From Liolophura sinensis (Eukaryota > Mollusca > Polyplacophora > Chitonida > Chitonidae), in NCBI RefSeq assembly GCF_032854445.1, contig NC_088301.1, positions 38,549,187 to 38,613,186 on the forward strand: a stretch of 64,000 bases of DNA, written 5' to 3'. Under the pieces are notes generated by a model. It had not been told where the DNA came from. It made no database searches and saw only the letters and a list, made by a program, of their open reading frames with translations. The number at the start of each line of letters is the position of its first letter. The first letter of the stretch is position 1. The position numbers and the translations under genes were made by a program. Of this stretch, positions 13,201 through 25,400 are shown piece by piece.

Positions 13201-16200
13201 CGGGGATAAAACCAGAGCAGCTACGACAGTGTGACAGCTGGCAAATTTATTTATTTATTTATTTGATTGGTGTTTTAGGCCTTACTCAAGAATATTTCAC
13301 TTATACAACGGCGGCCAACATTATGGTGGGAGGAAACCGGACAGAACCGCAGTATTCTAACTTCTCATGTAAATGTTTAAAGGAGAAGAAAACTTAAAAA
13401 CATGATACTATGGGCTGAAAAGAACACATTTTTTTCTATCTGGTGGTGCCTGCTGCACAATTTTGCGATTTATCCTCGCCATACACGTTAAGTCTGAAAA
13501 CGGCAAAGCTGACATAAATCGCTGAGTTCATCGCGTCCTCCATCTTTAATATCGTGTAATTTATGCTGGGAGTGTGTTGGCTCTCGGCCAGTGAGAGTCG
13601 TTAAGACTACCGGCTTGTTCGTGTAAACTTGGAACCTACGTCCAACAATCCGCTTTCCCGATCGTCAAGCGGAAAACGAACTGTACTGTTCGCTACCTTC
13701 TGGGAATAACAGTTCTACCGGAAATGTACGAACTGCACTTCGGAAATTTCCGACGGAAAATCTCCTCCTTACACAGAAAACTTCAGGAATAGTTCTTAGG
13801 AAAAATGGAGTCACCCACTGCGGATTTTGGCGCTGACTTTATTTATAATTTATCAACTTGAGGTACATATTAGAATTTTTTTATGGCATGCACCTGCAAG
13901 GAAATGCATACTCTTTTCAATGGTATTTGTTGGTAATTTAAGTTTTCTTCTTCTTTAAACAGTGGCAACTTGAAAACCGGATAGCATCATGGCTAACGTA
14001 AAATCCAGGTGCATCACACATCACTGGTCTAAATTTACTTAAAATGCTACAAGTAATACGTGTATATCCTCAGTTACATTAGGGTGAATGTAGTACATAT
14101 CAGTGTCCAGATAATAGATTAGCTTATTTTTGTTTTAGCTTACTGTGCAGAAACCTTGCACTGATTCAGTTTGCCGCTTTACGGAGCGTGACATAGACTA
14201 GTGCCGTAATGTAAGATAATATTTGTTTGCCGTCATACTTATACATGTAACTCAATGCACAAATGTAGGTTTCCAGCAATAGATGAAATATCAAAATTAC
14301 GAACCAAGCTTCATGCGGCTAAAAATATTTTTTTCTTACTACATGTGGATTCATCCGAATATATGTCTTACCAGAGCAATTGATAGCTAGCTATTAATTG
14401 CTATTACTGTCTTATGTTTGAAATTTAGTTCAAATACACAATTCTGACGGCAGTGATAGATCGATGGCCTCATTTATGACTTGGTTGCTACACAGGTATT
14501 ACATTTTACTGGTAGTTTCCAGAACCACGCTTGGTAATGGCGGGTGCTTAAGCTAAAGCACACGGAGAAGATGGCATTGTAGCATGTGCCATTACCTCTG
14601 TCACTATTAGACCCTCAAAATATATGCATCGTCTTTTCTTATCAGAGACAAGTCCAACTGAGATCTGAGTTAATCTGCTCTTAACTTGCCGAGGTCTATT
14701 CCACTTCATGGAGGAAAGCTTATATATTTGGCAGAGAGTGCCAATGTGCAACATCTAAAGGGTATATATTTTCTCGTGTCGATCGAAGCAAAGTGTTCTC
14801 ACTGTCAGGATGCCTAAAGCTGACCTTTACGCGGGAGCCTTTAATGTGCGGGATTTGACAGAGGGGAATCCCCCTTATCATGCCTCTCCTTGACCCAGGT
14901 TTTGTTGTTGGGCAGAAGATCTATCAGGTTACTGGATCATTCACGTGGATGGTTCTTCTCACTTCTTCTCTAGATCACCGCATATCAAAGCCATTTGACC
15001 TGTGTGACAGAATTAAGCAGTCATGAGGCATCGGCTCTTGCTGTCCTTTCGAAGATGAAGTACGAACGCAATCAAAGGAATTACAGGGATTTAATGGCGG
15101 ATTTTCCTGCTAAGCCAGGATCGAGAAATGATAAGAAATATTTCAAATCTCCGAAAAGGAACTCGTTTATAGTATCTTTTTTCGAAGGAGGCATCCATGT
15201 CACTTTTACAGTTCAAAGTTACATTTGATTTCACATGAAAGGCTTACATGTAAGATCATTAATTTGCTGTCAGCGAGTTTCTTTGCTTTTTCGGCTACGA
15301 TGAAGTAGTGGCAAAGGAAGACATTACTCTTATTGGGTATTGGCTTCTGGAAAAACAAATCGTGCACAATGCAAGATTTAAGAATGTGTGTTTCATTCAA
15401 ATCCATGATCATTACGTGGATCCATGTAGAAAATATCATCCCACAGCGTCAAATTGTGAACTTGTTTAACAGTTTTTGCAGCTACTAAAGGCATCACACT
15501 CTAAGTAATGACATTTAAAGCAGTTTATGGGGATAGCCTTTGGTGTGATTATATGAGAAATATGTAGCAATGGACAATCTAATGACATAAGTTACTGTCC
15601 ATCCTGTAATTTTCTGTATTGTATATATCTGCATAAATCACTTTCTGCTGGCAGACTAAGAGTACACTCAAATATTTATTACATGAGATGACAACACAGT
15701 ATTTTAAGCAATTCCAGACCAGAGAAATTGTAATACTGCTTTATCAAAAGTGTTTGGGAGCTTGTCGTTGCTACTTTATAAGCATTTACATTTGCATGAA
15801 AATCAGAATACCAACCTAAATAAGGTAAATTGACGAGAACTTGGACAGATTGCCAACTATCACACAGTTGTTTCTACTCTGGTCATTTAGTCTTTTATGT
15901 CAGGTAAAATTCTCATTGTGCACTTTCCACCTGTATGGCGTCTCTAAGCTCTATGTGTAGACAGAAGGAGAAAGAGAAAATGTTGCTTTGAGTTGTAGCT
16001 GGGTTTCGAAACCAAGTACAGGCTCAACAATAGTATATATTATTACGCGTCTGCGACAACTCTTTCATTCACTCTTCGAATATAATAGGCAGAATTGTTG
16101 CTGCCAACAGCCTTTGTAATCATCTCACAAATGGCTTCCAACATCTTTTCCATGCTTGTCGTGATCATCTTACGAATGAATTGGTTGATGTAAACTGTAC

Positions 16201-19200
16201 TTACTTGGACAGTAATCTGTTAACGGGAATTACACGTAGCAGTCAAAAGGCAAACAGACTGCCCACATTCAATTAATATAGATGGACAATCTCTCTAAAA
16301 TGTATTTCTTATTTATTTATTTGTTTATTTGGTTGTTGTTTTACGCCGTTCTCAAGAATATTTCACTTATGGGACGGCTGCCAGCATTATGGTGGGAGGA
16401 AACCGGAGACAGCCCGGGGGAAACCCACGACCATCCATAGGTTGCTGGCCAACCTTCCCACTTACGGCCGTAGAGGAAGCCAGCATGAGTTGAACTTGAA
16501 ATCACAGTGACCGCTTTGGTGAGAGGCCTAAAATGTATTTCTGATTTCTGATTTTTTCCTCCCGCCATCATGCTGGTCGTAAAACATCAATCAAATAAAT
16601 TAAATCGGCATGTGTTTAAGTAACTTTGTGAAACCCCTCCCACTTTGCTTATCAAATCCAGTGAAAATCCCTAGATCCATTCTCAGAGCACTTGTATTTC
16701 TGAATGCCCAATGCCAGTAAAGTGCCTTCACAGTTTGGAATTGTGTGTATTCTCTGCACTATTTGGAAAGGCTTAGTGTTGGTCTGCACTTTGTATAGAC
16801 AATAGTGGCCAGAATATTGTAAGTAAATATGGACAGAGCGTCCAGAATCTGACTGTGTCTGTTTCCGCTTATCCTTGGGCTAATGGCCCATTTTCATCGT
16901 GTTAAATTATTTTGCCACATTGGCGATATGAACAGTTCCTATCAAAGCGCAACAGAGGTACATATTTTATTATCGACAACATATATACTAGCACTGGACA
17001 TGATTTGAATTCTGATTTCACTCATTCGCATAGAACGTACTTTGCTCTTTTCGAACATCACCGAATACTGTTGACTGCTTCTCTTTGCATGATTCCGCGC
17101 TAATTTCGTAATTTATTTACTTTCTTAATTCTTTGGTGGTTTTTGTTAGAAGTCGTGTGGGGAATTGGGCTTGGGAATGTTGACCTAGATCGTCCATATT
17201 TGTTGACGACTGGTATACGAATGTCTGCTGCGACCTATACATTTCAATATAATTAAAGACTCACAGTATATAAAGGAAATCAAGAGCAACGACAACTGTG
17301 TGATATTTGCTGAATGGTCACACCTGACCAATGAATCCCGGCCTTTGTCAATTTGCCTCAGGGGTTCATTCTAACTGTCTAACAAATGGAAAGTAATAGC
17401 TGCACATGTACAAATTCTGAATATGATAGTGGGTTAGCCTGACTCTGCAGTGTTGTAGCCAATACGGAAGCATCCCTGGTTTAATCCATTGTGAAATTTG
17501 GTGATTCCACTGCAATGATAGACGATCTCAAGGTAGCCTCTCTACCAAGGGTTCAGTGCATCCATCAAGTATGCAATAAAATGAACTTGACAGACCAGTG
17601 TATGAATGTTTAGATGGTTTGGAATGCACCTTGCTGTGGATTCGTAGAAAAGGGAAATAGCTCGAAAGTAGTGGAAAGGGTTAACAATCCAGTAATCGGA
17701 CCGCAGATGTATTCTCTCTTGTTCACCGCAATTAATTTCCTTGTGCACTTAATCATACGCATGAGAGCTGGGTACAAATAGATGCTCATGTCTCTAGGGA
17801 ACATTGGAGATGAGGCTAAATGAAAATCCACTCCATATGTCCGTTATTATCGCTAAGAGAGTAGCACTGTTCTTTGCAGGATGACGGTATGGATGATAAA
17901 ACTACACACATTTTTGGTAGATTGTGTTTCTTGTACCTGACAGCATAGTATAATGGTACCGGCAATGTCATTCGTTTTGCCGACAAGAACACATACCAGA
18001 AGCATCAGGCTGACTTGGATACAACATTTCTGCATTTCATAGTTTATCAAACTGTACATGTAATGCATGACCTCATCGATTACCCAAGGTAAATGCTTTA
18101 GGATTTACAGTGCAATTTTTCTGGAAATATGGGTCCTATTAGTATTAGATTTAAAATATTTTATCAACTAGCAATTAATACCTTCGACCTCCATTTCCAA
18201 ATATGTAAAAAAATATGGCGGGCTATTATAAATCCAACTTAGCATGAGAATGTCCGAAGACGACATTGTGGCATTTTGATATTTTTTAAAACTAAATTAT
18301 CTTCGAAACTCATCATTTATGGTTTCCTGATTAACAAATGTAAATCTTTATAGTTTCCGATTAGCAAATGTAAATTTATTGAAAGAAAGTGTGCCTATTT
18401 GTATGGCCAGATTCTTTACAGAATGCCTTAATTATACAAGGGAACATAATAGCACCACTCCTCTTTCTATTCACATCACTTACCAGTCCCTCTTATATAT
18501 AGACTTTCCCACTGACTCATCCTGTCCCAAGTGGATTTATTTGACGGGTGTTTCAAGAATAACAGCAAACTGGAAACCAAAATTCCCTTGTATTTCAGAA
18601 TAGCAACGTTTCGGTGTGAGTCTTAACATCTTTTTCAAGCATGTGGTGAACAAACGAGGAAGAGGTATTTAACACAGTATAAGGAACACTTATATGAGAA
18701 TAGGCTAAACATAACAGTGTAATACACTGAGGAGTGAAGACTTAATAAGCAATATTAGAACAACAGTAATGTTATCGTATGTTGAAGTTTGCTATTAGTG
18801 TCCTATGTTAATGTCTTCCATGATTTTGTTGGCACTGGTTCGGTCGTTCTGTTGCGTACAATGGGTTATGTAGTGACTTTCTGTCAGCTCTGACTTGCCT
18901 CTGTCAGCATAGTTGACGGTTTACGGTTTCAATAGGCAATGTATTTTTCTAGGTCAAAGATTCTGATTACCCTCCTAGCCGCGTTTGAGAGGATTCAACT
19001 TTGTTTTTGTTCAGTGACATGATTTGACATATATGTACTGGTCAGTGTGGTTAGTTTTCTGTAGATTGCTAGAGCACTGCCTTGTGATCAGGGTATCCTG
19101 TCAAAAAGTAAAAGATAATGGTAAACCTTTATGTGCCTCTGCAGGCTTGTTATAATTACTGTGTATCTGTGGTACATATGTTCTTTATGTTTTGTACACT

Positions 19201-21979
19201 TTATAGTTTGCAAAGGTAGATAAAGGTGATAAATACTGAGTTACCAACAAGAAAAAGGGTGACATATGCTCAGTTGCCAACAAGTAACCCGCTCATATGA
19301 TGTGTTACCAACCAGTAAGGTTGATAGATCCTGAGTTGCCAACAAGTAAGGGTAATGTGTGTTGAGTTACCATCAACAAGGGTGATAAGTGCTGAGTTTA
19401 TAGGCGTTTCTTCTAATTCGATCAGTCGAATTCGATTAACTACAGGTTAGTGAGAGCTGGGTTAAAGCATACAACCTCACTTGTAAGGGTTTAGTCGCTT
19501 ACTGGGAGAATTTGATGTGCTGTAGATCGAAACATGTCCGTGCTGGAAATAAACATTACTGTGTGGGGTATTGAAATCAAAAGAACAGCAAAACAGTAAA
19601 AATATGCAACATGGGCTCAGAATGCCACAGGACGAGAATATTTTAAAAAGTCAAGAATATTTTGACTGGATTTCTCCACATTCAAAACACACATTTGTGA
19701 ATGAAAAATCTGTAGACATTTTAGTATCTTTGATAGTTCATCAGTTTTTCATAACTGTACTCACATATATTTTAATAGGTGGTCATTTGTTTGCCGCACT
19801 TCGGATGTTGAAGACTTTCAGATTATTAAGAAGCATATTTATGTATTATCCATCTAACCGCAAAGCTTTTTGTATGGTCTTAACACGGGTAAAAATCTCT
19901 AGGTAAAAAATCCACGGGACACCACTGAGGAATAGATACGCGTAATCTCTCTTTCACAAGATCCCCTGTCTTCTATTTGTTTTCAAGCTAGTGGCGCAAT
20001 GCCAATCCCCTGAATGAGGAAAGAAAGTGTGCTCCAAATGCTTTGGTTTATTGTTTCCCTATGTTCTGGTAGAGTGGCCTTTTTATGAGTTTTTTTTCTG
20101 CGATGAATGCGAAGGAGTAAAATGTCAGCTGTTTTATGCATCATGCTTTGTATTGTATGTCTGAGCGTGTTGCTTGACAGAAATGTACTGTCGGAGCGAT
20201 AGGTCATCAGACCTAGACCCTTTGCTAAGACCAGTTTGGGTTTTATAACCGTTGATCCTTTTTCGTATGTTATGTTGTCTGGATTGCAATTGCCCTCAGT
20301 TAAAACATGTCGAGTTCAAGACCACAAGTTTTCAGCGAAAAAATGATATTTTGCCCCAGTATATGTAATATATAATCTGACAAAACATGAATTAACACAA
20401 ATACACAGGGAATAACCTTGGAAGAATGAGAAACTGCAATACCTCTTAAATCAATATATATATATTTATAGTTAATGAAAAGATGCGTAAGACAATTGAA
20501 AACAAAGAAGACTACATCGGCTTGCAGAATTTCTAAAACACCTTCAAGAATACGAAACCAACAAAGGCGTTGCCGCTCAGAAAACACGTAGCACAACTGA
20601 CACCGCTCGGCAGTAATACTAGCCTTCTACAATACGTCAGATGGAGTTGTTTTGTTTACATTGTAGCTCTCAGCTGTAGGGAAGATCACGGTGAAGGTAA
20701 ACAAGCGAGAGAAGTGTTGCAAAAGAAAGAAGTGGTGTACAGGACTGGGTTTCCCCACAAATAGTAGAAACAAATCAGTGTTTATATAAGGAGGAATTTG
20801 GGTTAGCACATTGCCTGTGCTATTACATACATTGTGTCTGTCTTATAGATTTTAAACCTACGAATATATTTAACGGCAGTGATACAAGCTTACGTTGATT
20901 GTATGGAACATGGAACAGGCAAATAAGCAAATCAGCTGTGATAGCATGTCTTAACAAATCTTATACCCCCTTTGACACACAAACGAGCATCTACCTGTAT
21001 TATACATGCTTGGGATGAAAGTCTTCCTTTCAAATCGGTTGTTTTACATTGGAGGCAATAACTACTATTTAGAAACAAACCCAATTCAGAAGAACCCAAC
21101 TAGACGCTAGTATTCAGTGACAGAATTATTGAAGCTGAAATTTGGCAAAACAGGGAGGTGAGGCGACGAATGAACACAGAATCAGTGGTCGTATTGGAGC
21201 TGTGAGCAAACATTTCTTGATCAATATATTAGTGGGGCCTCCGTGGCTCAGTTGGTTAGCGCGCTAGAGAAGCGTGATGACCCAGCAGTTTCTCACCAAT
21301 GCGGTCGCTGTGAGTTCAAGTCCAGTTCATGCTGGCTTCCTCTCCGGCCGTACGTGGGATGCTCTGTCAGCAACCTGCGAATGGTCGTGGGTTTCCCCGG
21401 GGCTCTGCCAGGTTCCCACCCACCATAATGCTGGCCGCCGTTGTATAAGTGAAATATTTTTGAGTCCGGCGTAAAACACCAATCAAATCAAATAAATCAA
21501 ATCAAGATACTAGTAACAGTGTATCTTTGACTTTCAACTATTTTAACTTCATAGGACTATAGCTATTGTCTCAGACGATTTCGTCCATACGTGGCTCTAC
21601 TTGACTAATGCTAAGTCAGATCATTGGGTATCGGTTATACCACTCTAGCTGTTATCATTACGTGAGGATTAATATCTCACAATTTTATTTTTCCAAAGAT
21701 ATGAGTCATTAAAAAGTCCAAATTAAAAGTGGGGGTTTAGAGAAAATGATATAGTTGTTATGTAATGAAGGATATTATGGAAAACGGGTGCGGCCACTAG
21801 CGTTCTGGAGACACGTCTTTTAAAAGATGTGGCTCCAGAGTACGAGTGGGCGCATCCGTCTATATATTGATATATATCAATCATTTTAGTATTTGTCAAG
21901 GCGATGCCAAATACCCACCGCTTGCTCTTTCACTCGAAACATTATAAATATATATATAGTTCTTTTTTGGTTTCCTTTT

Positions 21980-22031
<52 letters not shown>

Positions 22032-22351
22032 TGTACACCACTTCTTTCTTTTGCAACACTTCTCTCGCTTGTTTACCTTCACCGTGATCTTCCCTACAGC
22101 TGAGAGCTACAATGTAAACAAAACAACTCCATCTGACGTATTGTAGAAGGCTAGTATTACTGCCGAGCGGTGTCAGTTGTGCTACGTGTTTTCTGAGCGG
22201 CAACGCCTTTGTTGGTTTCGTATTCTTGAAGGTGTTTTAGAAATTCTGCAAGCCGATGTAGTCTTCTTTGTTTTCAATTGTCTTACGCATCTTTTCATTA
22301 ACTATAAATATATATATACTGACTAAAGAGGTATTGCAGTTTCTCATTCAT

Positions 22352-22443
<92 letters not shown>

Positions 22444-25400
22444 AAAAGGAAACCAAAAAAGAACTATCAGTTTATTATCTGGGTTTGTCTCCTTTATAAA
22501 CACAAGTGTAAGAGAGAGGGTTTCACATAGATACAGATATATAAGTGGATGGACAGAGATGCAAAGACAATGGGAAGGGAACTCAGTTCTGAGAAAAGAC
22601 GGTCACTGGGGCAATATTATATCAATTCACTAAACCTTGAACTAATAACTACATACCATCTAGAATTTCTTTCATTGTTGTAAAAAAAGAGGCAACAGCC
22701 TGGAGGCTTTGATTATGCAGCAATATGAACACAGTTTCCAAGGAAGGGTTAGTGATCAAACCTTTAATTAGATCTGCTAAAAAAAATTTCCTTGCATTAT
22801 TGTAAGTTTTGCAATGAAATAACAGGTGTGAGAGGGAATCCCCCACTAAACAGGTCTCACAAAGACCTGAGTCGTGCTGGTTGAATCTATGTAAATAGGA
22901 ATTCACTGGGAAATGACCCGAGACCAGTCGGTGAACAAGGACATCGGCCCGTCTAGTAGGAAGCTGAACAAACCGAGAGGTTACAAACGGACACATTTGA
23001 TGGAAAAATCTCCTTTTCGTTTTATTATCACAGTCATACAGCCACAAACCAACGAAAAAGCTTGTTAATTTCAATTTTGATATTGTAAATTATCCTGATT
23101 TGGATAGCAACATACCAAAGGGTCCTGCATATGACATATACATATCTTGCTTTGTAGCATTTGTCAGATCTTGCGTAAATTGTGATAACTTTAATCTGCG
23201 TCACATGTTGTTAGTTCAAAAACTAGTTTGTGAAGGATACTCCATCAAACGCGTTCAGAATCTCTGGCGATCTGCATTGTGATCAACCACATAGACGGCG
23301 CTGTTATCCTTATGTACATATCTGTTGCCTACATGGTATTTAACAACATAGATGGCGATGGTTGACGAGCATAACCGTCTATCTTGTAGACAGCTTTTAT
23401 ACAGATCAGCATGCCATGTGTAACATCATAGACGGCGCCTCTTGTAGTATGAGATTCTTACATATTAACAAGGAAGACGCAATCGTCCGTTACTTTTGAA
23501 TCACAATCTGTTCGGTTAAGGTCTGTAGCGCTTGTCATTTTCGAACTGTATCTAACACCGCTTAACCTGGGGCTAGGGGCCGTAAAGGCAGCCATGCTCA
23601 TTATATCTGCATGATGCCTTTATGAACAGTTGCAATCAAAGTGCGACTGAGATACCTTGTTTAATTGTTATTTGACTTGGAACTCATTCGTGGACTACGA
23701 ATTTGAACTTTGATATGGAATTCATGCCTGGAATATCCACTGTCTGCCCGGCATCATTAAAAACTGATGAGCGCTTCTCTTTTGTGTGTCACCGGCTTTA
23801 TTTCCTATTTGTACAATTTCTTACATACCTTTGTCTTTGGCAGCTAGTATTAAACGTTGTTTTGGAAATGGATCTTGCGATTATCGACATGGAACGCCCT
23901 TTACGGACTACGAATGATATACGAATGTCGGACATGACGCTAATATTTTAGTTGGTTCATCACTTCTGAAACAGAAACATCTTTCATGAGGAGGCCTGCC
24001 TTTGCGAGTGCGTCAGCTTGCTCGTTACCAGGGATCCCAACATGACTCTGTACCCACTCAAAGAATACAGAGAACCCTTCGAGGGCTAGAGAAGTATATA
24101 GGTATAAAACTTCAAGGACAACTGGTAAGCATTTGGTGACATTCGGGCATTTTAAAGATTTCAAGGCAGATAGGGAGTCACTTAATATAACACATTCAAT
24201 GGTTTAAACACGTTAAGAAACTGGAGAGCCATTAGAAAACCCGTTAACTCTGCAGAGTTAACGGACACGTAGTCAGATAACCTGGACTTGTTACCATAAT
24301 TAAGTTCTGGGATGCTTATGCTTACTTACGGGTATCAGGGCATTTCGAGGCATCGGAAAAAAACAGCAAATACTCTGAGCAATTTTTTTTTAATGTAATC
24401 ATTACAACACATTCTGCTGACGTGTGAAGGGTCAGACTTCTTAACCTGTGACAACAATTCAAACGAAATGTTCGGGATACAAAGATGCCAGGGTGGGAAA
24501 GGAGGAATAATATAGCCTTGGACCATAAGTTGGTCAGCATCAGATCTCTGGGAGATATTGTTACCCCGGAGCTTAAAAGGTTGGGGATCTTTAGATTGTC
24601 TTCATATAAGACATCATTCACAGATGCCTCCAAAAACACTCCGGATTTCCAGTGACGGATTTAAGTATAGTAACATATTTTAAAGTACGGAACTGACTTC
24701 TAATGTATAATGGCCATTCATTACACAGTACCTGAAGCACATTGAGCTGTGTTGTCATCAAACTCCCTGTGTATATCCGGAGAGCAGCACATTGTACGGC
24801 ATCCAGTTTAGCCTTAAGGGAAACACATGCTGAGTCGTACGCTTCACAACAGTAATCTAAATGTGTTCGGATAAGGGTTCTATACAGAAGTAACAAACTG
24901 GTCTTATCTCCTCCTCATGATTTCCCGGAGATATTCAAGACCTTTTGACATTTTGCAGTTATGAAAATGATATGTTCGGACCACGTGACGTGCTTGTCGA
25001 AGATCATACCCAGGTATTTGAATTTAGAAGAGACTTTAATCACCCTGCCATTAAGATATAGCAGGGGCAGGTAGTTAGGTCGCCTCTAAGTAAACACACT
25101 ATGTTTTCACGTGTGAGAACTTGAATCCCCACAACTTACTCCACTTCAGGATGTTCCTGTTAGATGTACCTTGAAGCCACAGATAGATTTTCAGAAACGT
25201 ACCAAACAGTTTTATCATCCGCAAAAAGTGAGCAGTCCAGTTTAGGATTAACTTCTGTACGTAAATCATTTATTGCTATATTAAACAGTGTAGGTGAAAG
25301 AACACTTCCTTGCGGAATACACCTTAGAATACTCTCTACCTATTCTATCTCTCAGGGAGCGATTTGACAAAAAACGTCGTATCCAGCCCAACATTTTACC

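Larger units (their letters stand above)
21957..22468. repeat. Segment bounded by a 29-bp terminal inverted repeat
   Basis: Left end TAGTTCTTTTTTGGTTTCCT then TTTGTTTATATA (from 21957); right end is its reverse complement (TATAAACAAAAGGAAACC then AAAAAAGAACTA, to 22468). Between them are two TA microsatellites and the right arm of the inverted duplication. Could be a small inverted-repeat element or a foldback rearrangement. No transposase. Confidence 0.6.

Noticed and set aside
15600-15740. A repeat shared with 36190-36320 (GACAACACAG...)
   Set aside because: Only a short stretch near ATGACAACACAGTATTTT resembles the other; the rest does not align well enough by eye to claim a family.
19228-19399. 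A CRISPR array
   Set aside because: Unit lengths drift, there are no unique spacers between conserved repeats, and the DNA is eukaryotic. It is a degenerate minisatellite.
19571-19906. A 111-codon open frame as a gene, with a hydrophobic stretch in its second half
   Set aside because: No recognisable family, no splice or promoter context, low-complexity AT-rich codons in a repeat-filled intron. Most likely chance.
21234-21330. A tRNA gene
   Set aside because: A and B boxes are present, but the cloverleaf is not maintained and the same head recurs with a long common body and AT-rich tail, so it is a SINE head.
20570-22203. A protein shared by two open frames on opposite strands
   Set aside because: They are the same DNA in the two arms of the inverted duplication. 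The translation has no domain, and the frame in the right arm ends in TA-microsatellite Tyr/Ile repeats.
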